From: Caballeronia udeis
GTDB taxonomy: Bacteria; Pseudomonadota; Gammaproteobacteria; Burkholderiales; Burkholderiaceae
DNA length: 64,000 nt
Direction of reading: 5' to 3'
Assembly (NCBI RefSeq): GCF_001544555.2
Contig: NZ_FCOK02000022.1
Span: 62,001-126,000 of the forward strand
The position numbers were made by a program, and so were the translations under genes. The notes under the pieces are model-generated. The model saw only the letters and a list, made by a program, of their open reading frames with translations. It ran no database searches and was not told the origin of the DNA. Numbering within the stretch: position 1 is the first letter of the stretch; each line of letters starts with the position of its first letter. This document shows positions 8,537 through 17,886 of this stretch, one piece after another.

Positions 8537-9526
8537 GTGACAGAAAAGAAGGTCAAATTTTTCAGTGATGGAATTCGTCTGGCGGGCACGCTGATGTTTC
8601 CCGATGATTATCGGGCAGGGCAGAAAAGACCGGCTATATTGATTTGCCACGGTCGTTTCGCCATAAAAGAATGGGTTCCATCGAGATGGACGCCCCACTT
8701 TCTGGCGGCAGGCTACATCTGCATGAGTTTCGACTACCGCAATCTGGGTGAAAGCCAAGGTTCGCCCGGAAACATCATTCCTCAGGAAGAAGTACGAGAC
8801 GTCAGCCATGCCATCACCTTTTTGCAACAGCAACCTGAAGTGGACGCGCAATCCGTGGGTGTGCTCGGATGGGGACTGGGCGGCGGCGTGGCGGTGTGTG
8901 CGGCTGCACGGGATGATCGTATTAAGGCGGTCGTGTGCGCCAGTGGAGTTGCTAATGGCCGCGATTATGGGAAGGTTGGGTTGACCGAAAACCAGTGGCA
9001 GGAACGTCAAAAGGAAATTCGCGAAGATCGGGTGCGCCGCGTTTTCGAAGGCAGTTCCAGAAAGATCCCTCGCGCTAATGTACGGGGAGCGCCTGATCAG
9101 AGGACCGAGACGGTCAATCAGCGTCAAAGCTGGTTTGATAGCTTGGCCACCGTGGTAGGGGCAGAGCGCGCGGCTGATTCGGTAAAACTGGGTATTCCGG
9201 ACGAAATCAGTCTAGAGTCGATGGAAGCCCTGTACGAATTTTTCCCCGATGCCCAAGTGCACCTGATCGCACCACGTCCGCTGCTCGTGATCCACTCCAC
9301 TGAAGACCACGAGTTCCCCTTTGAGCATGTCCGCAAGCTCTACACCCTCGCGCAACAACCCAAGCAACTCATTGAAGTGCAAGGGGCAGGTCACCTTGAT
9401 TGGATTGACCCGCAGCACCCGACCTGCCCGATCTACGTTCTCCAGGTGGTTTCGTGGATGCAGGCTCAGATCCCGTACCCCCTTATCACAAAGACCCAAG
9501 GCGCGAATGAAGCAAACGAAACGTAG
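8537..9526 (+). CDS. Alpha/beta-hydrolase-fold protein with Gly at the nucleophile position
   Basis: 329 residues from a GTG start, dienelactone-hydrolase/acetylxylan-esterase-like fold. The oxyanion segment ICHGRF and SFDYRNLGESQG precede the nucleophile elbow, which reads LGWGLGGG instead of Gly-x-Ser-x-Gly, so the usual serine (or DLH cysteine) is glycine. The acid and base positions look present (HSTEDHEFP; GAGHLDW). It could use another residue, be inactive as an esterase, or catalyse a non-hydrolytic C-C or lyase reaction. It is co-transcribed with the lactonase-like gene upstream. Confidence 0.85.
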   Translation: MTEKKVKFFSDGIRLAGTLMFPDDYRAGQKRPAILICHGRFAIKEWVPSRWTPHFLAAGYICMSFDYRNLGESQGSPGNIIPQEEVRDVSHAITFLQQQPEVDAQSVGVLGWGLGGGVAVCAAARDDRIKAVVCASGVANGRDYGKVGLTENQWQERQKEIREDRVRRVFEGSSRKIPRANVRGAPDQRTETVNQRQSWFDSLATVVGAERAADSVKLGIPDEISLESMEALYEFFPDAQVHLIAPRPLLVIHSTEDHEFPFEHVRKLYTLAQQPKQLIEVQGAGHLDWIDPQHPTCPIYVLQVVSWMQAQIPYPLITKTQGANEANET

Positions 9527-9995
9527 TCGATCCATTACCGTAGCCGCTATTGAGTTGTCGACAAAAGCGTTGAGTCGTGCGACAGATTTGGCTGCGAAAT
9601 AGTTTCGTGACGAGCAACCACTAGTGTCAGCGGACGCTGCTGGGCAAAGATAGGCTTCAGATTTTGGATCGTCAGCACATGCAGTCTACGCATTAATAGA
9701 TGCAACATTCATTAAGAAGAGCTTAAGGGAAAAGATTTTACCGATTCGTGAAGAAAGGTGGCGCAAATGGTCGGCGTCAGCGCCTCTGTCTGGTGAAAAG
9801 GGGTCACCGGTGAGTTGCCGGGAAACACATATTTCGGCACGAGGTAGGAAAAGAATCGGAGCCAAACGTGGCCGGTACATGCATCGTTGCTCGTTAAGAA
9901 ATCAAACGAAAGAGGTTGATGCGTGGATCGGAATCGCTCATCAAACTGTATCGATTTATTGATAGAAATGTTCTGGGCTAAAGGAGAGGCGAGAC
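9527..9995 (+). other. Gene-free leader before the MHS transporter
   Basis: About 470 bases without a supportable coding region. Its last 15 bases hold the strong ribosome-binding site AAGGAGAGG of the transporter at 9996. No terminator with a T-tract and no transposase remnant was recognised. The length suggests the transporter has its own promoter, separate from the hydrolase pair. Confidence 0.5.
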
Positions 9996-11270
9996 ATGCA
10001 TGCGAAAATGTCAACGATTCAGTTTTCAGGTGCTAAACCTAGGTTAAGAGAAGTTATTGCCGCGACGATCGGAACGTTATTCGAGTGGTATGATTTGGGG
10101 ATATACGCGACTTTCACGGTAACCCTTTCTCATCAATTTTTCCCGGTGAGTGATAAAAAAATCTCGCTATTACTCGGACTGTTAACTTATGCTTCAGCTT
10201 ATGTAATCCGTCCACTAGGCGCGGTTATCATTGGAAATTATGCAGACAAGGCTGGTAGGCGCCCAGCACTCGTACTTTCGGGTGGCCTAATGGCAATTGG
10301 AACGTTGATTACCGGAGTTCTTCCTAACTATGAAACTATCGGATTGGCTGCGCCTATTCTTCTTGTAGTTGCCCGACTCATACAAGGATTTTCTGCAGGA
10401 GGAGAGTTTGGTAGCGCAAATACTTATCTGACGGAACAGAATCCGAAGCGAAAGGGGTTTTACGCTAGTCTGCAGTTCTCCACCGTGGGTATTGCCATCT
10501 TGATGTCGTCGGCATTCGCCTATGTTTTGAATAACAGCATGTCCCACGAAAATTTTGAGTCTTGGGGATGGCGTCTACCATTTCTCTTCGGCCTAATCAT
10601 TGCCCCGGTTACATATTATATTCGTAAGAATATTGATGAGTCACCGGAGTTCTCGAAAACACCGAATGAGTCTCCGTTACGACATGCCCTGCGGGATGAT
10701 AAATGGAGTCTGCTTGTGGGCGCTATGATTGTAGCGGGAGGTACCGTCGCAAGTTACGTCAATATATATATGCCGACCTATGCGATGACTCATCTTCACT
10801 TACCGGCTTCGGCAGCGTTTATTGGTGGAATTACCGGAGGATTGGTGAGCGCCTTTTTTCCTCTCATCGCTGGTGCGTTAGCAGATCGCGTCGGCGCAGT
10901 GCGGGTCATGCGCATTGCAATGATCGTTGGTATAGCAATAGCGTACCCGATGTTCCTATTTCTCAATATGCATCCGTCCGCCGCGACGCTGGCACTTACC
11001 CAGGGAACGATGAGCTTCGTGTTTTTCAGTTTTTATTACTCGCCAGTCGGGTCCGTACTCACGCAACTTTACCCAGCAAGCCGCCGCACAACCTGCGTAT
11101 CGATCAGCTATGTTGCGTCTCAAACTTTCTTTGGTGGAATCACGCCTGTCGTAGTCAACTGGATGATCACAAAAACTGGGAACCCAATGGCGCCAGGATT
11201 TTATTTGAGCGCGGTTGGAATTCTGAGTCTCTTTGCGCTTACCGCTGGAAAGAGGCTTGGTGCCCGATGA
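9996..11270 (+). CDS. MFS transporter, metabolite:H+ symporter (MHS) family
   Basis: 424 residues, about 12 membrane segments. The N-terminus ATIGTLFEWYDLGIYATFTV and the GNYADKAGRRPAL loop between segments 2 and 3 are the signatures of the MHS family (ShiA, KgtP, ProP, CitA), which import organic acids, betaines or shikimate with protons. IQGFSAGGEFGSANTY is the matching segment-4 motif. It probably imports the substrate of the upstream lactonase/hydrolase pair. Base composition is distinctly AT-rich for the window, suggesting transfer from elsewhere. AAGGAG precedes the ATG. Confidence 0.92.
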   Translation: MHAKMSTIQFSGAKPRLREVIAATIGTLFEWYDLGIYATFTVTLSHQFFPVSDKKISLLLGLLTYASAYVIRPLGAVIIGNYADKAGRRPALVLSGGLMAIGTLITGVLPNYETIGLAAPILLVVARLIQGFSAGGEFGSANTYLTEQNPKRKGFYASLQFSTVGIAILMSSAFAYVLNNSMSHENFESWGWRLPFLFGLIIAPVTYYIRKNIDESPEFSKTPNESPLRHALRDDKWSLLVGAMIVAGGTVASYVNIYMPTYAMTHLHLPASAAFIGGITGGLVSAFFPLIAGALADRVGAVRVMRIAMIVGIAIAYPMFLFLNMHPSAATLALTQGTMSFVFFSFYYSPVGSVLTQLYPASRRTTCVSISYVASQTFFGGITPVVVNWMITKTGNPMAPGFYLSAVGILSLFALTAGKRLGAR

Positions 11271-11372
11271 GATCAAAACGAATGTTAACCTGAACAGACC
11301 CGCAAGAAAGGTGAGATTTTTTCATCGTGTTAATCAGTATGCTGATAATTATAAAATTTCCTTGGAGATATC

Positions 11373-12539
11373 ATGAAAAGGATCACGCGTTGCATGGTTG
11401 CTGCTGTGGCGGCCTCGTTGTCAGCAGCATCACACGCTCAAACTACAGTTACGCTTTACGGAATCATTGATGCAGGATTCGCCTACGTAAACAATGCGGC
11501 CGGCGGCAAGCTGTATACGATGAGCAGCGGCAATCTGCAAGGCAGCCGATGGGGCTTGCGCGGTAACGAAGACCTCGGCAGTGGCCTCAACGCCATGTTC
11601 GTGCTCGATAGCGGTTTCAACGTGTTCAATGGACGCCTCGGTCAGAGCGGCGACGAATTCGGGCGCCAAGCCTACGTCGGCCTCTCATCGTCGCGGCTCG
11701 GTAGCGTCACGCTCGGACGGCAATACGACTCGGTCGTTGATTTCACCGGTCCACTGGAAGCAGGCAGTCAATGGGCAACCTACTATGGCGCGCATCCTGG
11801 CGATCTCGACAATCTGAACAACTCAAACCGTGTGAATAACGCGATCAAATATACGAGTCCGGTAATCGCGGGATTCTCAGTCGGCGCGCTTTACAGTTTC
11901 GGCGGCGTGTCCGGCGATTTCAGCCGCAATCAGATCTGGTCGGTCGGCGCTGGCTATGCCATGGGCCCCCTCACACTGGGTGCTGGTTATCTACACGTGA
12001 AGGATCCGAACTTTTCGTTTTTCGGCAACAACGCGTTGTCGAGCGCGACTGCCTCGAATATGACTGGCTCCCCCGTCTATAGCGGCTATGCGTCAGCGGG
12101 CACTCAGGATGTGGTCTCGGTCGGCGGCTCATATGTATTTGGCGGTGCAACACTTGGTGCGACCTATACGAATACTGGCTTCAAGGATCTCGGGCAAGTG
12201 AATGCGGCCACGTTGGATCCATTGCATTATTCGGGCAGCGAACGCTTCCACAATGCCGAAGCCAACTTCAAGTATCAACTCACGACCAGTCTTCTGCTCG
12301 GTATCGCGTACGACTACACCAAAGGGTATGGCGTCCATGACGTGCAGTACCAACAGGTTATGCTTGGTGCCGACTACTTCCTGTCAAGGCGCACGGATCT
12401 GTTCCTTACCGGCGTATATCAGCATGCGAGCGGCACCGATTCAACCGGTGGTCAAGCGGTGGCGGCGATGAATTTCCTTACCCCGTCGTCGACATCGAGC
12501 CAGTTGCTGACGATCGCGGGCATTCGTCACAAGTTTTAA
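11373..12539 (+). CDS. Gram-negative (OmpC-type) porin
   Basis: 388 residues. A signal peptide ends at SHAQ, followed by TTVTLYGIIDAGFAYVNNA, and the protein finishes with the outer-membrane C-terminal motif ending in IRHKF. This is the 16-strand trimeric porin family abundant in Burkholderiaceae. It lies about 100 bases behind the MHS transporter and is likely the matching outer-membrane entry for that substrate. It has its own GGAGATATC ribosome-binding site and possibly its own promoter. Its GC content returns to the genome norm, unlike the transporter. Confidence 0.95.
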   Translation: MKRITRCMVAAVAASLSAASHAQTTVTLYGIIDAGFAYVNNAAGGKLYTMSSGNLQGSRWGLRGNEDLGSGLNAMFVLDSGFNVFNGRLGQSGDEFGRQAYVGLSSSRLGSVTLGRQYDSVVDFTGPLEAGSQWATYYGAHPGDLDNLNNSNRVNNAIKYTSPVIAGFSVGALYSFGGVSGDFSRNQIWSVGAGYAMGPLTLGAGYLHVKDPNFSFFGNNALSSATASNMTGSPVYSGYASAGTQDVVSVGGSYVFGGATLGATYTNTGFKDLGQVNAATLDPLHYSGSERFHNAEANFKYQLTTSLLLGIAYDYTKGYGVHDVQYQQVMLGADYFLSRRTDLFLTGVYQHASGTDSTGGQAVAAMNFLTPSSTSSQLLTIAGIRHKF

Positions 12540-12953
12540 TCGACGACGCGAGATAGCGCGTCAACATCGTTGGCAGGATCGTTTGATCGCGCCGATTCAC
12601 CTCTTAGACGTACTGTGTCAGCGGCAAATGCGTTGTCGATTTGCCGGTTTGGACAGAACTCCTGCTAACGCATACATTCATTAGGATTACTTTAAAACTT
12701 ACCGCTAACACTACACGACCTATTGTCATCGCAAGCGTCTCCTGCCAACCTGAATGGACAATGGCGCAGCCATCCGGCGGCCAAAGCCGAGATTCCCTAT
12801 TGGATGGTGTCGAGCACGTCTTTGTCAAAGTCAGTGACCGGGGTGACGATCGGGCAAGGACAGCCGTCAAACAAGACGAAAACGCGAACACCGCACGCGT
12901 GGTCTCTTGATCTGAAGATCACTGCCCCGGTCTGATAACGTCGATTTTTTTAA
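12540..12953. other. Gene-free stretch between porin and lactonase
   Basis: About 410 bases with convergent genes on both sides. A short GACGCG/CGCGTC stem at 12545-12562 follows the porin stop and TGATCTGAAGATCA at 12909-12922 is a 14-base palindrome, but neither has a following T-tract. Either could help end transcription from the two sides. I recognise no coding remnant here. Confidence 0.4.
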
Positions 12954-14066
12954 TCAACCGAAGCTCGCGGCTTGGACGCACGTCGGTGTTCCGACCTGGG
13001 CCGCATCGACTTGCTCGCCGAGCTGGCCCGTCAACGGATCGATGCGAAACGACACGAGCAAGTCGCTGTCCTGATTCGCCACGAGCAGGAATCTCCCCGA
13101 TGGCGACAGTGTGAAGCTGCGCGGAGTCTTGCCACCGCTACTTTGAATGGTGGGAGGAAGAACGCGACCGTCGGGACCGAGTGGATAGCAGGCAATGCTG
13201 TCGTCGCCCCGGAACGACCCGTAGAGGAAACGCCCGTCCGCCGCGATCTGCAGTGCCGCAGAATGGCTTGGGGTGGCATGGTCCGGAAGCGCGGGCACTA
13301 CATCGAGCAGGCGCAATGTGCCGTCCTGCGGCGAATAATCAAACCGGCCGATAGTGGTATTCAGTTCATTGATAACGTACACCAGGACGCCGTTTGGATG
13401 AAAGACGGCATGCCGTGGACCGGAACCGGGTGGCAGCTTGACGGGGGAGCCATCCACTCGGGTCAGGCAGCCGGCAGCAGCATCGAGCTGGTACGTGACC
13501 AATTCATCTGTGCCGAGATCCGTCACCACGGCGAAACGGTTGTCTGGACTGGGCATCACGCAATGCGCGTGCGGCAAGCTTTGCCGGGCTTCATCCGGCC
13601 CCCGTCCCCGATGAGAAAATGCACTTCTTGCAGGCCCTATCTCCCCATTTTCAAGGATCGGAAAACTCGCGACATGCCGCCCCGGTATCTCGTTTGCAAC
13701 CGCGTGACCATAGTTCGCGACGAGCACGCACTGGCCATCCCTGTCAGTGTTGCAATGTGCGCTCAGGCTGCCGCGTGTCGCTTGCACATTGAGCAGCGTA
13801 AGCTCACCCGTTGCAGCAGTTATTCGATACGCGCTCACGCTTCCCTCGGCGCAGCCGAACACTTCGCTGGTTGCGAAGAGCAGGTGGCGGTGCGGAAGTA
13901 TCGTGAGATACGAGGGGTTGGGGACATCGGCGTTTTCCGTGAGCGGCGTGAGCTTGCCTGTGGCATCGTCGAGACGGAAGGTCGCGACGCCTCGGCCGTT
14001 AGCGCTGACGAAATACGGCACTGCGCGATTGATACAACCAACAAACACGAGCGTTGTGGTCGTCAT
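12954..14066 (-). CDS. YbhE/6-phosphogluconolactonase-like beta-propeller lactonase
   Basis: 370 residues, seven-bladed propeller of the Lactonase family. Repeated blade motifs read DDATGKLTPL, AATGELTLL, SPDNRFAVVTDLGTDELVTYQLD, FHPNGVLVYVINEL and SPSGRFLLVANQDSDLLVSF. Members hydrolyse 6-phosphogluconolactone or act on other lactones such as muconolactone or galactonolactone. There is no signal peptide. It is 150 bases downstream of the SDR on the same strand and may be the last gene of that operon, as a sugar-lactonase in the sugar cluster. The specific lactone is unknown. Confidence 0.88.
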   Translation of the reverse strand: MTTTTLVFVGCINRAVPYFVSANGRGVATFRLDDATGKLTPLTENADVPNPSYLTILPHRHLLFATSEVFGCAEGSVSAYRITAATGELTLLNVQATRGSLSAHCNTDRDGQCVLVANYGHAVANEIPGRHVASFPILENGEIGPARSAFSHRGRGPDEARQSLPHAHCVMPSPDNRFAVVTDLGTDELVTYQLDAAAGCLTRVDGSPVKLPPGSGPRHAVFHPNGVLVYVINELNTTIGRFDYSPQDGTLRLLDVVPALPDHATPSHSAALQIAADGRFLYGSFRGDDSIACYPLGPDGRVLPPTIQSSGGKTPRSFTLSPSGRFLLVANQDSDLLVSFRIDPLTGQLGEQVDAAQVGTPTCVQAASFG

Positions 14067-14217
14067 TGGATAGGAAGATGTTTGGCGTGAAGGTGCGGTC
14101 TATGACCGGTACCGGGGAATCGTGCGGCGGACCATAACGGCCGAGCATGGCCCGCTTTTTCTCGCCGCCTGGGCGTAACGTAATAGTTTCGCTTCGGCTG
14201 CCTTTCTTTAGAGCGAG

Positions 14218-14946
14218 TTAAATTGCCCAGCCGCCATCGATCACGTGGATTTGGCCGGTGGTGTAGGTAGCCTGAGCCAGATAAACCGCCAGGTCCGCTA
14301 TTTCCTGCGGTGCGCCGATGCGTCCGATCGGCTGGCGCGCGATAAAGGCAGCGCGGGTTGTCTCGTAATCGCCCTGTGCTGCGAGGCGCGCCTGTAATGA
14401 GGGCGACTCCACTGTGCCGGGGCAGATCGCATTGCAGCGAATGTTCTCGCTGACGTAGTCAATCGCGACTGACTTCGTGAGGCCGATTACGGCGGCCTTG
14501 GTTACGCTGTAGGCGAAGCGGTTAGGCACCCCCTTGACACTGCTTGCCACGGAAGACATGTTGATGATGGCGCCGTCCTTGCGCTCACGCATGCCTGGTA
14601 GCACGGCACGGATGGTGCGCACCATCGCCTTGACGTTGAGGTCATAGGCAAAATCGAGATCTATGTCGCTGGCTTCGAGCACGCTGCCGCTGTGGACCAC
14701 GCCGGCACAATTGAAGAGCACGTCAACGGTGCCGATTTGTACCACCAACGCCTTGACCGCATCCTCATCGAGCACGTCAAGTCGACACGTGGCGACGCCC
14801 GCCAACACAGCGAGCTCTGCCAGTGCACCCTCATTTACGTCAGTCGCCCATACGTTCGCGCCAGCGCGCGCAAATGCTTCTACGCTCGCGCGTCCGATTC
14901 CTTGCGCGGCAGCGGTGATAAGGACAGTTTTGCCAGCTAGACTCAT
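14218..14946 (-). CDS. SDR oxidoreductase, KDG/2-keto-3-deoxy-L-fuconate dehydrogenase-like
   Basis: 242 residues. ITAAAQGIGRASVEAFARAGA (cofactor loop), NCAGVVHSGSVLE, MSSVASS and YSVTKAAV (active site) are visible, and the end (HVIDGGWAI) is complete. The short 242-residue form with VLITAAAQGIGRA is typical of DHRS6-like enzymes including 2-keto-3-deoxy-L-fuconate 4-dehydrogenase and 3-hydroxybutyrate dehydrogenase type 2. Its start overlaps the CoA-transferase stop by ATGA, so the two are coupled. In this cluster it would oxidise a deoxy-sugar acid or a hydroxyacyl intermediate. Confidence 0.88.
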   Translation of the reverse strand: MSLAGKTVLITAAAQGIGRASVEAFARAGANVWATDVNEGALAELAVLAGVATCRLDVLDEDAVKALVVQIGTVDVLFNCAGVVHSGSVLEASDIDLDFAYDLNVKAMVRTIRAVLPGMRERKDGAIINMSSVASSVKGVPNRFAYSVTKAAVIGLTKSVAIDYVSENIRCNAICPGTVESPSLQARLAAQGDYETTRAAFIARQPIGRIGAPQEIADLAVYLAQATYTTGQIHVIDGGWAI

Positions 14947-16169
14947 GATCTCGATCCAGAGGGAAGTGGTGAGGAAACGGGGAGACCGAATTCGGCGCGG
15001 ATGGCGGCGCTGTGTTGTCCTACGCGAGGTGCCGCACGATGACTGATGGCACGTCCACCGTCGATTCGCAACGGACTTCGCGTTGTATGGACGGCGATGC
15101 TGTCTTCGCGCACTACGGTCTGCAGCATGTCGAGCCGCCTGAACGATTCGCTTTCGAGGAGTCGCGGCCAGTCAAGCACTTCGGCACACCAAACGTCGGC
15201 AGGACGAAGGCGCGCGACCCAGTATGCAGTCGTATGCTGTATCAGCATTTTAGCAATAAGACGCTTGATCTCGTCACGCTGGCTAAATGCAGCCTTGGCA
15301 TCGTACTGATGTAAGAGCGGTAGGGGCAGGGTGTCGGCCAGTTGCGCGAGGGGCATCATCGCCAAGGCGAGATAGCCGTCCGCCGTGGGGTACAGGCCGT
15401 AGGGCGCAGCCAGGTAGGCGTTGGCATTGCGAAATTCCGCGCGTGCGGGCAGACGGTGGCCGTCGTTGAGGTGGGTGGTCAGCAACTCGAACTGCAGATC
15501 GATCAGGGCCTCCATCAAGCTCGTCTGCACCACCGCGCCTTCGCCGGTAATGCCGCGCCGTACGAGTGCCGCGAGAATGCCTTCGGTCAGGACATGACCG
15601 GCCAGCATGTCGGCAATCGATAAGCCCAGCGGCACCGGACCGTCGTTGTCATGTCCATTGAGCCAGGTCACGCCCGAGAGTGACTGGGCTAGCAGATCCT
15701 GGCCCGGCATGTCGCTCCATGGACCGGCCTCTCCATAGCCGGAAATGCCGGCGTAGACGAGTCGAGGATTGAGCGCACGCACGCTTTCATAGCCGAGGCC
15801 GAGCCGATCAATCACACCAGGGCGGAAGTTCTGAATCAATACGTCCGCGGTTGCGATCAGCTGTCTTAGGGCAGCAAGATCCTCTGGCATCTTCAGGTCG
15901 AGTGCCAGACTTTCCTTGTTACGATTGATTGCGTGAAAGAGAGTGGAGTCACCGCCCACGTCCGTATCGGTCAAATACAGAGTGCGGCAGATATCGCCGC
16001 TAACGGGGCGCTCGATCTTGATGACTCGTGCTCCCAGATCGCCTAGTCGCAGTGCGGCCGAAGGTCCGGAAAGAAACTGCGAGATGTCAAGAACCAGTAT
16101 TCCTTCAAGCGGAGCGCGCGATCGTGGCGGGTTGCTGGACTGCGAAAGGTCGTTCGAGGTGGAACTCAT
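14943..16169 (-). CDS. Class III (CaiB/BaiF) CoA-transferase, paralogue A
   Basis: 408 residues. The family core is clear: [32 protein letters not shown] near the N-terminus, NRNKESLALDL, VLIQNFRPGVIDRLGLG and [18 protein letters not shown], in which the Asp of GQDLLAQ matches the catalytic Asp169 of formyl-CoA transferase. It moves CoA from an acyl-CoA to a carboxylic acid. It overlaps both neighbours by ATGA, between a binding-protein-like gene and an SDR. A clear paralogue sits in the opposite arm at 21815. The substrate acid is unknown. Confidence 0.92.
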   Translation of the reverse strand: MSSTSNDLSQSSNPPRSRAPLEGILVLDISQFLSGPSAALRLGDLGARVIKIERPVSGDICRTLYLTDTDVGGDSTLFHAINRNKESLALDLKMPEDLAALRQLIATADVLIQNFRPGVIDRLGLGYESVRALNPRLVYAGISGYGEAGPWSDMPGQDLLAQSLSGVTWLNGHDNDGPVPLGLSIADMLAGHVLTEGILAALVRRGITGEGAVVQTSLMEALIDLQFELLTTHLNDGHRLPARAEFRNANAYLAAPYGLYPTADGYLALAMMPLAQLADTLPLPLLHQYDAKAAFSQRDEIKRLIAKMLIQHTTAYWVARLRPADVWCAEVLDWPRLLESESFRRLDMLQTVVREDSIAVHTTRSPLRIDGGRAISHRAAPRVGQHSAAIRAEFGLPVSSPLPSGSRS

Positions 16170-17287
16170 GCTGATAGACTTTCCCGAAACATGCGATTGA
16201 TGTCGGCGATGAGTGCACGCCCAGGCTCGCCGCTTTGCAGCCCCTGCACCAGACGCTCAGACGCAGCGTGCTGGAACCGCATATATCCGTCATGACGCGG
16301 CCGCACCCAAGCTCCCTCAAGGGTAAGCCGTGTCGCGCTGTAAAAGTTGTGAGTCGTTGCATTGACGGCGTCATCATCCCATGCCGTTGTATGACCTGGC
16401 TGTCCGCCAGCAGCAGCAAATGGACCGCGTTGGGCTTCAGGACCTGCCACCCACAGCGCAAAGGCAACGGCTTCCGCTTGGTATGCGCTGAAAGCCGAGA
16501 TCGCCATGCCAGTGCCACCTAGGGCTGAACCTGCGGGGGGGCGGCCGTCTATGGTCGGTATATCCGCGAAGCCGATCCTCACTGGCCGAAAGCCTGCGCA
16601 TGCGTAGTTGACGTAGCCATAGATGAGGGGCACGCAATCAATCGTCGCTTCGGGTCGCGCCATCTGCTCGAGCATGGCAATCGGATCCTGCATGTAGCAG
16701 ACCGGGTCGATGTGCCGCGTGAGAGCGCGCAAGCGAGCGCAGACCTCGGCGCCCACGGACAAATCGAACAGATCAGGCCCTTCAACGCAACCGGGGCTAC
16801 CCAGTTGGGCACACAGTGTGTAAAGGCACATCAGGGAGTGGGGCGCCCGCATGGGAAGAGCCACGCGTCCATCGCGGGCAAGCTCCAGTACTTCGTCCCA
16901 GCCCGTCGGTGCGTTGATGAGCCGGTCGGGTCTCCACGCCAGTATTTGTGCGGCGGCGTCGATGGGGAGAGCCCACTGCCGTCCTTGCCATTCATAGCTG
17001 GGAAACGATTTACCGACCGTACCGCGAGCAACTTCCTCTAGATCGTAACCTTCGAATGGAAGCAGGCAGTCCTCGCGCGTGATCTGGCCGATGTGTGGAT
17101 GATCGATCACGATCAGGTCGTATTGGCGTGCGAGCTTTTCGACCGGGTACGACTCGAAGTCCTGAAGTGATCGACGGTCCCAAGACAGCTCGATGCCGGT
17201 CCTTTCCTTCCAAAGCGCCGAACAAGCCTCTAGCGGGCCATAGCCGCGAGGATGATCCCAAGTCATTCCTTTGAGGATAATGGTCAT
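16166..17287 (-). CDS. Extracellular-solute-binding-fold protein lacking a signal peptide
   Basis: 373 residues, family 1 (MalE-like) solute-binding fold. Typical stretches are WKERTGIELSWDRR near residues 26-40, LIVIDHPHIGQ, WALPIDAAAQILAWRPD and the C-terminal lobe with SALGGTGMAISAFSAYQAEA. The protein begins MTIILKGMTWDHPRG with no hydrophobic leader or lipobox, so it should stay in the cytoplasm. No permease accompanies it; instead it is coupled by ATGA to a CoA-transferase and an SDR. It may be a cytosolic ligand-binding or sensor protein, or an enzyme that has reused the fold. Confidence 0.8.
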   Translation of the reverse strand: MTIILKGMTWDHPRGYGPLEACSALWKERTGIELSWDRRSLQDFESYPVEKLARQYDLIVIDHPHIGQITREDCLLPFEGYDLEEVARGTVGKSFPSYEWQGRQWALPIDAAAQILAWRPDRLINAPTGWDEVLELARDGRVALPMRAPHSLMCLYTLCAQLGSPGCVEGPDLFDLSVGAEVCARLRALTRHIDPVCYMQDPIAMLEQMARPEATIDCVPLIYGYVNYACAGFRPVRIGFADIPTIDGRPPAGSALGGTGMAISAFSAYQAEAVAFALWVAGPEAQRGPFAAAGGQPGHTTAWDDDAVNATTHNFYSATRLTLEGAWVRPRHDGYMRFQHAASERLVQGLQSGEPGRALIADINRMFRESLSA

Positions 17288-17455
17288 GTTCCATGTATGC
17301 GTTGCTAGCTAGCCGCGTCGTCGTGGAGCGGTGCTGGTTGTGGGCCGATGTTTCCAAGGGAATGGAACTGCAGGCTGCTTCGGCAGTCCCGTATTCGGAC
17401 AGGCTCTCTGAGCGCCCGGCACCGCAGCCAATTAGTTTTGCAGGTAAAATGAGAA

Positions 17456-17467
17456 TTCATATACGAA
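17456..17467. promoter_or_regulatory. Candidate operator TTCATATACGAA upstream of the CoA-transferase operon
   Basis: The sequence TTCATATACGAA is a near-perfect inverted repeat and resembles the TTTCATATATGGAA core of the two sites at 21325-21350 and 21626-21651 in the opposite arm. It lies about 170 bases before the start of the binding-protein gene at 17287. The surrounding 17288-17886 stretch is about 600 bases without any gene I can support; it is AT-rich near 17450-17560, as expected of a promoter. Confidence 0.4.
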
Positions 17468-17886
17468 ATTATGATAACACTGAGAAGGCAAGTCGATTAG
17501 GGTTTTCCCAGAACTTCACGCGTATATTATTTTAGATATGAATGTTTATTTCATTAGCGATAGATATATGACCGTGCCGATTGCTGTACTTCCGGGGCTC
17601 TGATGCTCCACTGCGACCGTTCCTCGTCAACCTATTTCCCGCAAACCACCGTGCCCTTGCGCATCGCTGTCTGCTCCGATCAGATCCCCACGTGATGCTG
17701 TTACGGACGCACCGGGAACGGAGCCATATACAAGTGCCACTGTGCAGCGCATTCACCCCGTCGAACTTTGTCGATGTCTGATACTAAGGTATCCAGATCA
17801 TGGCATGCAGGATCATCGCAAGTGCAATGCGACATTGCATTTGCGGTTGAGTTCGTTTGTGAAGACGTGAGAACTCTTTCCGTCGT

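Noticed and set aside
12972..14090. Plus-strand open frame of 372 codons
   Set aside because: Antisense shadow of the beta-propeller lactonase, whose blade repeats are clear on the minus strand.
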